DNA of 64,000 nucleotides. Origin: CAVQEK01 sp963711495. Lineage in GTDB: Bacteria > Bacteroidota > Bacteroidia > Cytophagales > Cyclobacteriaceae. A model generated the notes under the pieces. That model ran no database searches and was not told where the DNA came from. It saw nothing but the letters and a program-made list of their open reading frames with translations. Below, piece after piece: positions 8,953-17,038 of this stretch; within the stretch, counting starts at the first letter, position 1; each line of letters begins with the position of its first letter. A program made the translations under genes and the position numbers. The DNA lies in the NCBI GenBank assembly GCA_963711495.1, contig CAVQEK010000013.1, positions 1,240,001 to 1,304,000 of the forward strand. The letters are read 5' to 3'.

Positions 8953-10341
8953 TTAAGCATTGGCAACTTCATCTTTCAATTTATTCAGGGAATCTTTGGC
9001 ATCCCCAAAAAGCATTCTGGTTTTATCGCCAAAGAACAATGGATTTTCAATACCGGCATAGCCCGGTCGCATACTTCTCTTAAGTACTACTACACTGTGG
9101 GCATGTTCAACTTCCAGGATAGGCATGCCATAAATCGGACTTCCAGCATCCTCTTTGGCAGCGGGATTTACCACATCGTTGGCTCCAATAACCAGCACGA
9201 GGTCGGTTGAAGGAAATTGTTTGTTAGCTTCCTCCAGTTCCATGAGTTTTTGGTAAGGCACATCTGCTTCGGCCAGTAATACATTCATGTGCCCCGGCAT
9301 GCGGCCAGCTACTGGATGTATGGCATATTTCACTTCTACGCCCTCATTTTCCAGGGTGCGTTCCAATTCATGGCAGGCATGTTGTGCCTGTGCCACAGCC
9401 AAACCATAACCCGGCACAATGATGACTTTACTGGCATATTTCAATTGAATGGCCGTATCGCCAAACGTGGCTTCTTTTACAACTTGTTCACGATCAGTTC
9501 CGGTGGATTTAATATTTTTTCCAAATCCTCCAATGATCACATTGAACAGCGACCGGTTCATGGCCTTACACATGAGTACGGTGAGTATGGTCCCGGAAGC
9601 CCCAACAATGATCCCACCGACGATCATTACCTGATTTCCGTAGATTAAACCGGCACCTGCTGCGGCAATTCCGGAAAACGAGTTCAACAATGAAATGACA
9701 ACAGGCATGTCTCCACCTCCTATCGGGGTCACAAAAGTGACACCATATAAAAGTGAAACTGCCATATAGATCAGGGCAAGTGTGAAATTAGGCTCCGGTT
9801 GTATCATCACTACAATGGTAAGCACAATTACACCAATTAACATGATGAGATTGATGATCTGAGGAGCTGGTAAAACCAGAGTATCGCGAAGAAATCCATC
9901 GAGCTTTCCATAGGCGATTAAGCTGCCGGTGAAAGCAATACTGCCAACCAAAAGTGCAAATAGTATAATAAAAACCTGCATACTCATCATTTCGGTAGTG
10001 ACGGGCAGATTATGAAACTCAACAATGGCAATCAACATGGAACAAGCGCCGCCAAAGCCATTGAACAGGGAAACCATTTCTGGCATGGCCGTCATTTTCA
10101 CCTTTTTGGCAGCGATCCAGCCAATGATACCGCCCACGATTATACCCGCCAATATCCAGGGGTAATTATTGTGCGCATTCTCCATGGGATAAAACATCGT
10201 GACGATGATCGCAAATCCCATTCCTACACCGGCAATCAAATTCCCTCTTTTGGCAGTTTCGGGATGGCTTAATCTTTTGAGGCCGATAATAAAAAGTATA
10301 ATACTGATCAGGTATAAAAAATCTAATAATGAATTCTCCAC
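8953..10341 (-). CDS. pntB: NAD(P) transhydrogenase subunit beta
   Basis: This 462-residue protein is the full PntB length. The first ~270 residues hold about eight or nine transmembrane helices of the proton-conducting domain II. The C-terminal ~180 residues form the NADP(H)-binding domain III, with VPGYGLAVAQAQHA (nucleotide-binding loop), HPVAGRMPGHMNVLLAEA and VIGANDVVNP, all diagnostic. The enzyme couples proton entry to hydride transfer from NADH to NADP+, supplying NADPH. It is the third gene of a set pntAA-pntAB-pntB, with gaps of 6 and 12 bases, and is followed by dgkA. Confidence 0.97.
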   Translation of the reverse strand: MENSLLDFLYLISIILFIIGLKRLSHPETAKRGNLIAGVGMGFAIIVTMFYPMENAHNNYPWILAGIIVGGIIGWIAAKKVKMTAMPEMVSLFNGFGGACSMLIAIVEFHNLPVTTEMMSMQVFIILFALLVGSIAFTGSLIAYGKLDGFLRDTLVLPAPQIINLIMLIGVIVLTIVVMIQPEPNFTLALIYMAVSLLYGVTFVTPIGGGDMPVVISLLNSFSGIAAAGAGLIYGNQVMIVGGIIVGASGTILTVLMCKAMNRSLFNVIIGGFGKNIKSTGTDREQVVKEATFGDTAIQLKYASKVIIVPGYGLAVAQAQHACHELERTLENEGVEVKYAIHPVAGRMPGHMNVLLAEADVPYQKLMELEEANKQFPSTDLVLVIGANDVVNPAAKEDAGSPIYGMPILEVEHAHSVVVLKRSMRPGYAGIENPLFFGDKTRMLFGDAKDSLNKLKDEVANA

Positions 10342-10353
10342 GACTTTATTAAT

Positions 10354-10671
10354 TTATTTCGTTTTCTTTTTCTTTTTGAACATATCCAACATACGGTCGG
10401 TAACGGCAAAACCACCAATTACATTTATCATGGCCATGGCAATTCCTAAAAATCCCAAAAACAACAAAATATAGTGGTCCGGTTGGGTATTCCGGATCAA
10501 AACTATTGCACCAATGACAACCACCCCACTCACTGCATTGGCTCCAGACATCAGGGGAGTATGAAGAACAGTGGGAACCTTAGAAATGATCTCCATACCT
10601 AAATAGGTGGCAAAAATAAAAATATAGATCATTTCAATGTTATCGATGATAAATTTTAATAGATATTCCAT
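10354..10671 (-). CDS. pntAB: NAD(P) transhydrogenase subunit alpha, membrane part
   Basis: This 105-residue protein has three hydrophobic helices and ends in a Lys-rich tail. It contains the conserved run TPLMSGANAVSG seen in the membrane segment of PntA. In E. coli this segment is the C-terminal third of a single PntA; in many other bacteria, as here, it is a separate gene. It sits 6 bases from pntAA and 12 bases from pntB on the same strand. Together with PntB it forms the proton channel. Confidence 0.95.
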   Translation of the reverse strand: MEYLLKFIIDNIEMIYIFIFATYLGMEIISKVPTVLHTPLMSGANAVSGVVVIGAIVLIRNTQPDHYILLFLGFLGIAMAMINVIGGFAVTDRMLDMFKKKKKTK

Positions 10672-10677
10672 GATGGC

Positions 10678-11784
10678 TTATTTTTCTCTTCCATATAATA
10701 TTTCACCTTCAAAAACAACGCAACTCGATTTGATTACCGGATGGTCAAAATCAAATTCGGCTTTACCTTCCTTAATGAATAATTTCATAAAATTGTGAAT
10801 GTTTTTCCCATACAACTGACTGGCATGCAAGGGTACATCAGCCGAGAGATCTGAATTACCAACAATTGTTATCTGCCCGGATTTGATGGTTTTTTTGTCT
10901 TTGGTGAGTTCACAATTACCACCCGTAGAAGACGCAAGGTCAATAATTACCGAGCCAGGCCTCATTTTTTCAACCATTTCTTTGGTTATGAGCAATGGAG
11001 CTGGCTTACCTCTCAATTGTGCGGTTGTGATTACAGCATCAGATTTTGAGACATGGTCAGATATTAATGCTTTTTGGCGATTTTTATATTCTTCTGTTTG
11101 CTCTACGGCATATCCTCCCGCAGATTTATCATCCCGGGCGCCTTCCACTTCTACAAATTTGGCCCCGAGACTTTCCACTTCTTCCTTGGCTGCGAGTCTT
11201 GTGTCAAATGCTTCAACTACTGATCCCAGTCGTTTTGCTGTAGCAATAGCTTGTAATCCAGCCACACCCGCACCGAGCACCAACACTTTAGCCGGTGGGA
11301 TGCTGCCAGCTGCTGTAGTTAGCATTGGGAAATAGCGGGGAAGATGATTGGCGGCCAAAATAACAGCTTTATAACCAGCGATAGAAGCCATAGAAGACAG
11401 TATGTCCATACTTTGGGCAATTGTAATCCTGGGAATCATATCGAGACTTAACGCCGTTAGTCCGGCTTTAGCAATATCCTGAAGTGAATCAATCGAAATA
11501 AAAGGTTGAAAAGATGAAATAAGCATGGTTTTCTTGGTGATTTTACGCAATTCATCTTTTTCCAATGGGTGAATGGTTGCCAGGAAATTGGCGGAGTTCA
11601 ATACATCCTGACGGTTTTTTACGGTTGCCCCAGCTTCCCTGTAATCAGTGTCATTGCATAGCGCATCTTCTCCTGCCCCTTTTTCAACAATGACTTCGTT
11701 CCCTTCGTCAATTAATTTCTTGACAAGTTCCGGGACCATAATAACCCTATTATCATCTTTTTCCTTAAGAATGCCGATTTTCAT
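10678..11784 (-). CDS. pntAA: NAD(P) transhydrogenase subunit alpha, NAD-binding part
   Basis: This 368-residue soluble protein is related to alanine dehydrogenase. It has the N-terminal MKIGILKE start, a Rossmann NAD-binding loop VLVLGAGVAGLQAI near residue 170, the mobile-loop region around GGYAVEQTEEY, and TTAQLRGKPAPLLI with MVEKMRPGSVIIDLA. This is domain I of transhydrogenase, which binds NAD(H). It lacks the membrane helices that E. coli PntA carries at its C-terminus; those are in the next gene. It is the first gene of the minus-strand transhydrogenase unit. Confidence 0.96.
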   Translation of the reverse strand: MKIGILKEKDDNRVIMVPELVKKLIDEGNEVIVEKGAGEDALCNDTDYREAGATVKNRQDVLNSANFLATIHPLEKDELRKITKKTMLISSFQPFISIDSLQDIAKAGLTALSLDMIPRITIAQSMDILSSMASIAGYKAVILAANHLPRYFPMLTTAAGSIPPAKVLVLGAGVAGLQAIATAKRLGSVVEAFDTRLAAKEEVESLGAKFVEVEGARDDKSAGGYAVEQTEEYKNRQKALISDHVSKSDAVITTAQLRGKPAPLLITKEMVEKMRPGSVIIDLASSTGGNCELTKDKKTIKSGQITIVGNSDLSADVPLHASQLYGKNIHNFMKLFIKEGKAEFDFDHPVIKSSCVVFEGEILYGREK

Positions 11785-12804
11785 AAATGACCGGAAGTTT
11801 TAGCAAGTCAGACCTGCGTGAAAAAATATTTTTAGCAATATTAAAAAATGGCGCGAACATTTAAAGATAACAGAAGAAAATTTGAAAACCGTCCATTGGG
11901 GTATTTATCTAAAGGCACCAAATGGTATCGTAAAGTCTTCTCCATTGTTGCCTGCTTTTAAAATGGGGATCGATTTTAAAAATACATTGCTGGAACTGCA
12001 TTTATTTGGCCAATTTTAATTTTATCAGGCAAATCTTCAAACATTTCAGCTTTATTCCAACATGTCTGGCGCGTGTTTGGGGATTACTTTCTGCAGATAA
12101 TAATAATTATAGGGCGGAACAATCAAAAGGGACTGTTTATCCAAATAATGAGGGAAGTTCCAGAAGTGAAGGAGGTGTTGAGGGGTTGCTTACAACAAAT
12201 TTTCTATTAATCCATAGCGTTCGGGAATGGTGATTGTGCCCTAAGCTAATCACAAATATGGTGCAATAGAAAAAATTAGTAACCACAGAGAATGGTAACC
12301 TAAATAGTGAAAGGTGAATTTTGTGTTTTTCCCTATTTAAATCCGGTCTTCTATAATGTACTATGTCGTAATTGAGGGGGTAATCACCGATTTTAAGAAA
12401 ATTAATAAAAACCAGTTTATACCAAACCGATCGAACATACGCTTCAAACAATTTTGGAGTTAGGATATTCGAACTTTGGATTAAATTATTGTTAATGGAA
12501 TGCAAGTATTATTGTCATATTGTTAATGCATTAAAATATTTGTTGAATTTATTCTTTGTGAAATACATTTATATTAAATTTGCTAATAAATAGAACTATA
12601 TTAATATTTTATATTAACTTATATTTAAAGAGTGCAATTGAATAAAAGTTTAATTATATTTTTGAATATAAATATTTTTATTTAGTTTTACACTTATCTA
12701 AGTTGATAAAGGCTTGGATTTATTAAGGTTGTGGTATAAATAATAATAATTAAATTACTGTAAATGAGCAATTTAATTATTCAATTCTATTTAACAGTAT
12801 TTTT
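11785..12804. other. About 1 kb with no convincing gene; AT-rich upstream region of the polysaccharide locus
   Basis: Apart from one small basic reading frame (11848-11961) I find no supported gene. Short open frames at 12006-12233 (+) and 12137-12505 (-) have no recognisable domain, and I do not call them. From about 12500 to 12800 the sequence is extremely AT-rich with runs of A and T, as expected for the control region of the co-directional locus that starts at 12805. I could not find a full TTTG/TAnnTTTG promoter; TATTTTTG at 12657-12664 fits the -7 element only. Confidence 0.5.
11848..11961 (+). CDS. Possible small basic protein (37 residues)
   Basis: A short ATG-started frame divergent from pntAA encodes 37 residues rich in Lys and Arg (11 of 37) with several aromatics (KWYRKVF near the end). 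It begins MARTFKDNRRKF, the sort of start seen in small conserved basic proteins. I do not recognise a family. Evidence is only composition and isolation, so it may be chance. Confidence 0.25.
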   Translation: MARTFKDNRRKFENRPLGYLSKGTKWYRKVFSIVACF

Positions 12805-13203
12805 ATGACACACAAAAATCAGATATTGATCATTGATGATGATGATGCAATGTGTCAATTGTTGGAAAGGCTTTTTGAGAAAAAATATAATGTAGTGACT
12901 AAAAATGACGGTATGAGTGCTATGTACTGGTTGGTTGGCGGGCAAATACCGGATTTAATTATTACTGACCTGGATATGCCGAATTTAGACGGGGTTGAAT
13001 TTATTAAGAACATCAAGAAGAGTGGCTATTATAAAGATGTTCCATTAATTGTGATCACTGGTTACAATGATAAGGAACAAAAGATTAAATGTATGAATTT
13101 CGGGGCTCACGATTATTTTGTGAAACCTTTTAATCCTAAGGATTTACTATTTTCAGCAGAAATTGTCTTGAAACACAGTCAAAAAAAGTTTAATCTTATA
13201 TGA
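12805..13203 (+). CDS. Single-domain response regulator
   Basis: This 132-residue protein is one receiver domain. It has the acidic pocket IIDDDDAM, the phospho-acceptor Asp in IITDLDMPNLDG (about residue 53), the Thr of VITGYND and the conserved Lys in FVKPFNP. There is no output domain. It is the first gene of the polysaccharide locus and overlaps the following receiver-like/sugar-transferase gene by 4 bases (ATGA). A direct role in controlling the initiating transferase is therefore plausible. No sensor kinase is in the window. Confidence 0.93.
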   Translation: MTHKNQILIIDDDDAMCQLLERLFEKKYNVVTKNDGMSAMYWLVGGQIPDLIITDLDMPNLDGVEFIKNIKKSGYYKDVPLIVITGYNDKEQKIKCMNFGAHDYFVKPFNPKDLLFSAEIVLKHSQKKFNLI

Positions 13204-14330
13204 TCAATTCCTACCAACAAATCGTGAAAAACCCAATAACCTTTACTAAAAACAATGAAAGTCCCATGACTGGTGATATTCTATTTATAGGAAATTCGGC
13301 CAGGGACGTATGTGGTGATTTGGTGAAGTTGCATTATACAGGATTATCGATGCCCGATTTTTCTAAAGCATTTTATTGGTTAGAAAATCGTGTATTAGCC
13401 GGAGGTGAAATGCCGATTGCGATTATTTCAGATTTTGAGCTCATTGATGGCAATGCATTTTCATTTTATTATAAAATTTCTTCAAACAGGCATTTCCGGT
13501 TAATTCCCTTCATCGTCTTATCACCAAATGGAACAAAAGAACAGCGATTAAAGGCCCTGAAAATCGGAATAGATGATTTTTATATAGATCAATTTACGGC
13601 TGAGGATATTCATGACAGGATTCAGTTTCTGCAGAAATTTAAAAAACTAACCAAAGAGTTTAATCCTCACCCTGAATTGAGTTTGAATTATTTTATTCCC
13701 TTAGTCCAGATGCCGGTACTCAAAAGATTAATGGATATAGTGCTATCCTTGACATTTTTATTGATTTTGAGTCCGTTGTTCCTATTAATCGCGATTTTGA
13801 TAAAACTTGAATCAAAGGGGCCCGTTTTTTATATTTCTAAAAGAGCAGGTAAAGGTTACCGGATTTTCGATTTTTATAAATTCAGATCAATGCGGGTTGG
13901 AGCGGATGCAGAATTAGAAAAAATAAAACATCTCAATCAGTATGCTTCTAATACAAATAGCGCTTCTTTCGTAAAAATTGAAAATGACCCAAGGGTCACA
14001 AAATTAGGGAAGTTTTTGCGCAATACCAGCTTGGATGAATTACCCCAGTTGATTAACGTAATGATAGGGGATATGTCATTGGTGGGGAATCGACCGCTCC
14101 CATTATATGAAGCTGAAAAGCTTACTCGCGATCAGTGGGCAAAGCGTTTTCTTGCACCGGCGGGGATCACTGGTCTTTGGCAGATTACCAATCGGGGTAA
14201 GGGTGGTGAAATGTCAGAAGAAGAGCGTATTGGGTTAGATATTTCCTATGCTGAAAAGAGTTCATTCTGGTTCGATTTGGTCATTCTGTTCAAAACATTT
14301 CCGTCTCTTTTGCAAAAGGAAACTGTTTAA
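13200..14330 (+). CDS. Pseudo-receiver domain fused to bacterial sugar transferase (initiating polyprenyl-phosphate glycosyl-1-phosphate transferase)
   Basis: This protein has 376 residues. About residues 25-150 look like a degenerate receiver domain. The candidate acceptor region reads IISDFELIDGNAF, but where the conserved Lys-Pro should be the sequence is DFYIDQF, so phosphotransfer-based switching is probably lost. Residues ~170-376 are a bacterial sugar transferase: one hydrophobic helix (LMDIVLSLTFLLILSPLFLL) and then the motifs KRAGKGYRIFDFYKFRSM, NDPRVTKLGKFLRNTSLDE, LPQLINVMIGDMSLVGNRPL and PAGITGLWQI. Such enzymes load the first sugar phosphate onto undecaprenyl phosphate at the cytoplasmic membrane. 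The start overlaps the stop of the receiver gene (ATGA). Confidence 0.9.
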   Translation: MINSYQQIVKNPITFTKNNESPMTGDILFIGNSARDVCGDLVKLHYTGLSMPDFSKAFYWLENRVLAGGEMPIAIISDFELIDGNAFSFYYKISSNRHFRLIPFIVLSPNGTKEQRLKALKIGIDDFYIDQFTAEDIHDRIQFLQKFKKLTKEFNPHPELSLNYFIPLVQMPVLKRLMDIVLSLTFLLILSPLFLLIAILIKLESKGPVFYISKRAGKGYRIFDFYKFRSMRVGADAELEKIKHLNQYASNTNSASFVKIENDPRVTKLGKFLRNTSLDELPQLINVMIGDMSLVGNRPLPLYEAEKLTRDQWAKRFLAPAGITGLWQITNRGKGGEMSEEERIGLDISYAEKSSFWFDLVILFKTFPSLLQKETV

Positions 14331-14345
14331 CCTTTCAATTTACTT

Positions 14346-15536
14346 ATGGAAGTTCATGTTGCACTTGTTATATTGGTAGTGCTGGAAGCTATTTTTTTGT
14401 TTTATTTTCTTTATGTGGTACTATATAATTTAATCCTTTCTATTGCGGGTTTGTTTAAAGCAAGGGTTAAATTACCGAGTGTAAGAGTCATAAATGATAT
14501 CGTTGTGTTGATTCCTGCCTACAAAGAAGATAATGTAATTGTTTCCACAGCAAAATATGCCTTAAAGCAAAATTATCCAACTTCAAATTATGATATAGTG
14601 GTTATCGGAGATTCATTAAAAACTGAAACCATCAGGAAATTGAAGGAAATGCCGATAAAATATATTCAGGCCAATTTTGAAGTTAGTACCAAGGTCAGGT
14701 CTATGAAATATGCCTTGGAAAGACTTGACATAAATTACAATCTCGCTGTAATATTAGATGCAGATAATTTGATGAGACAAGATTTTCTAAATATAATCAA
14801 CAATCATTTTAATGCTGGATATCAGGCTATACAAGGACAAAGGAAACCTAAAAACAACAATTCTTCACTGGCTGTTTTAGATGGTTTAAGTGAACATATC
14901 AATAATCACATTTTGCGGAAAGGGACTTGTAACCTGGGCGGTTCATCTGCCATTGTAGGATCAGGTTTTGCTGTTGAATACGGTCTTTTCCATCGGGTTT
15001 TGTGTGAAATTGACTCTATTGGAGGTTTTGATAAAGAACTTGAATTAATGCTACTCAAAAGGAAAGTAAGAGTACAATATGTAGCGGATGCAAAAGTTTT
15101 AGATGAAAAGGTTGAAAATGACACCGTTTTTGAAAACCAGAGAAAACGGTGGATATCAAGCCAATATTTTTATCTAAGGAAATACTTTTGGTCGGGGATG
15201 CAAGCGCTGGTAAAAGGTGATTTTGCCTATTTTAATAGTTTGATTCTGCGCTATGTACAACTACCTCGTTTGCTTAATCTGGGGATACTTTTTATTTTGG
15301 CACTGATATTTCTAATAGTAAATCATGAATCTTCAATAGTACCTTGGTTTATTTGGCCGGTATTATTCTTGCTTTTTCTTCTGTCTATTTTATTAGCCAT
15401 TCCAATTCGGTATTATAATAAAGATTTTATTAAAGCAATCATTAAAATTCCTGGTACTTTTTTTATTATGCTAAAACTCCTATTTCGATTAAAAGGAGCA
15501 AACAAAAAATTCTTACATACACCACATAATAATTAA
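14346..15536 (+). CDS. Family 2 glycosyltransferase, membrane-bound, processive-type
   Basis: This 396-residue protein has an N-terminal membrane helix, a GT-A domain and two to three C-terminal helices. The GT-A domain has VLIPAYKEDN, the metal-binding DAD in ILDADNLMRQDF, and NQRKRW, which fits the QxxRW motif of cellulose/hyaluronan synthase-like transferases. These features suggest sugar transfer at the membrane face, possibly with chain extension. It follows the initiating transferase by 15 bases and ends just before the next glycosyltransferase gene. Confidence 0.9.
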   Translation: MEVHVALVILVVLEAIFLFYFLYVVLYNLILSIAGLFKARVKLPSVRVINDIVVLIPAYKEDNVIVSTAKYALKQNYPTSNYDIVVIGDSLKTETIRKLKEMPIKYIQANFEVSTKVRSMKYALERLDINYNLAVILDADNLMRQDFLNIINNHFNAGYQAIQGQRKPKNNNSSLAVLDGLSEHINNHILRKGTCNLGGSSAIVGSGFAVEYGLFHRVLCEIDSIGGFDKELELMLLKRKVRVQYVADAKVLDEKVENDTVFENQRKRWISSQYFYLRKYFWSGMQALVKGDFAYFNSLILRYVQLPRLLNLGILFILALIFLIVNHESSIVPWFIWPVLFLLFLLSILLAIPIRYYNKDFIKAIIKIPGTFFIMLKLLFRLKGANKKFLHTPHNN

Positions 15537-15545
15537 TTGTTGAAG

Positions 15546-16454
15546 ATGAAAGGGGAAATCATGATTTCGATCATAACGATTAATTATAATGGTATTAATG
15601 ATACACTGGAATTTCTTGAATCAGTACAAGATTATTTGAGTCCGGAAATTGAAATCATTGTGGTAGATAATTGTTCCAAAGAAAATCCTACAGCAATAAT
15701 AAAAGAAAGATTCCCTTCTACAATAAGTTTAAGAACAGAGAAGAATATAGGTTTCGCTGGAGGTAATAATGTTGGTATTAAAGCATCTCATGGCAAATAT
15801 TTGTTTTTCCTTAACAATGATACACTGGTCAAGGAGGATATTTTTACCCCGATCGTCAAATATCTTGATGAAAATCCTAACGTGGGAATATTGACACCTA
15901 AAGTGTTATATCCGGATGGCGTAACTATTCAATATGCCGGGGCAATTGGTATAAGCTATTATACCGGTAGGGGCAAAAGATTGGGTTTGGGTGAAAGGGA
16001 TAATGGTCAATATAACATCATTACCCAAACCGATCTGGGACATGGTGGGGCCATGATTGTACCTCGTAAAGTAATCGATGAGGTGGGTGAAATGCCGGAA
16101 ATATATTTTCTATATTATGAAGAACATGATTGGACGCAGATGATATTGCGTAATGGATTTAGGGTTTGTTATTATGGTTTGGTTTCCATATTGCATAAAG
16201 AATCCGTAACAATTGGAAGTGCAAGCCCATTAAAAACTTATTACTTGACGCGTAACAGAATATTGTATTTAAGACGTAATGCAAAAAAATTGCAATTATT
16301 TCTTGGGATTTTATTTTTTGGATTTGTTTCCCTGCCAAAAAATACATTTAAATTGTTGCTTTCAAGGCAGTGGGCTCAATTGAAAGCCGTTTTTGATGGA
16401 ATCTTATGGAATTTAGGAGTGAAAATCGGCGCAACGTATAATGGGAATTCTTAA
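15546..16454 (+). CDS. Family 2 glycosyltransferase (rhamnosyltransferase-like)
   Basis: The protein has about 302 residues with a GT-A fold: SIITINYNG at the start, VVDNCSKENP, FAGGNNVGIK, FLNNDTLVKED as the DxD-like site, and the acceptor-side GGAMIVPRKVIDEVG and FLYYEEHDWTQMI. A short hydrophobic stretch near the C-terminus may associate with the membrane. I chose the ATG at 15546; the ATG at 15561 (MISIITINYNG) is an equally good start. It overlaps the following acyltransferase gene by 14 bases. The likely role is adding one sugar to the lipid-linked repeat unit. Confidence 0.9.
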   Translation: MKGEIMISIITINYNGINDTLEFLESVQDYLSPEIEIIVVDNCSKENPTAIIKERFPSTISLRTEKNIGFAGGNNVGIKASHGKYLFFLNNDTLVKEDIFTPIVKYLDENPNVGILTPKVLYPDGVTIQYAGAIGISYYTGRGKRLGLGERDNGQYNIITQTDLGHGGAMIVPRKVIDEVGEMPEIYFLYYEEHDWTQMILRNGFRVCYYGLVSILHKESVTIGSASPLKTYYLTRNRILYLRRNAKKLQLFLGILFFGFVSLPKNTFKLLLSRQWAQLKAVFDGILWNLGVKIGATYNGNS

Positions 16455-17034
16455 CAAGAAATGGAAAGAATATAAGGCCAAAACTTCTAAAGCCTCAATA
16501 ATGGGATTTATCCTGAAATTATGGATTGGGACTTTCCGGTTTATAATGGCAAAGGTTTATTTGAGGCATTGCAATCAACTGGGTAAATGGGTAACGGTAT
16601 ATGGGAAACCGAAAATTGAAAACCTGGGAGAAATGTATATTGGAGATGAGGTACGAGTTTGGTCCAAAATTATTCAGGCGAAGCTATATACCGGCAACCA
16701 TGGGAAATTGATTATTGGAAGGAATACAAGAATCAATGGTGCGCATATCGATGCTCAGATGGAAGTGAAGATTGGCAACAATGTACGTATTGCACCTTAT
16801 GTGGTTATTATGGACAGTGATTTTCATGATGTGGCGGATCATTTTGCTGATGGTGTGTCCAAACCCATCATCATAGAAGACAATGTATGGATAGCACTTC
16901 GTGCTACCGTACTAAAGGGAGTACACTTGGGCGAAGGTTGTGTCATAGGTTGTGGAGCAATAGTTACTAAAGACGTCCCACCCTATACAGTGGTGGGTGG
17001 CGTGCCTGCAAGGGTGATTAGAAAATTGAAATAA
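16441..17034 (+). CDS. Hexapeptide-repeat O-acetyltransferase (LbH/WcaF-like)
   Basis: This 197-residue protein has left-handed beta-helix hexapeptide repeats from about residue 60. The family signature is visible in RINGAHIDAQMEVKIGNNV, VVIMDSDFHD (catalytic His region), IEDNVWIALRATVLKGVHLG and GAIVTKDVPPYTVVGGVPAR. Such enzymes transfer acetyl or other acyl groups from CoA to sugars. The N-terminus has a basic/hydrophobic helix. It lies within the polysaccharide locus, overlapping the upstream glycosyltransferase and 4 bases before the asparagine synthetase-like gene. Confidence 0.9.
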   Translation: MGILNKKWKEYKAKTSKASIMGFILKLWIGTFRFIMAKVYLRHCNQLGKWVTVYGKPKIENLGEMYIGDEVRVWSKIIQAKLYTGNHGKLIIGRNTRINGAHIDAQMEVKIGNNVRIAPYVVIMDSDFHDVADHFADGVSKPIIIEDNVWIALRATVLKGVHLGEGCVIGCGAIVTKDVPPYTVVGGVPARVIRKLK

Positions 17035-17038
17035 ATTT

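Noticed and set aside
9289..9648. 119-residue plus-strand frame opposite pntB
   Set aside because: Antisense shadow of the well-conserved transhydrogenase NADP-binding domain.
12006..12233. Open frame of 75 residues on the plus strand
   Set aside because: Composition does not look like protein and no family is recognised; likely chance in a gene-free stretch.
12137..12505. Open frame of 122 residues on the minus strand upstream of the polysaccharide locus
   Set aside because: No domain, low-complexity composition, no start-site support, and it overlaps another equally random frame on the plus strand.
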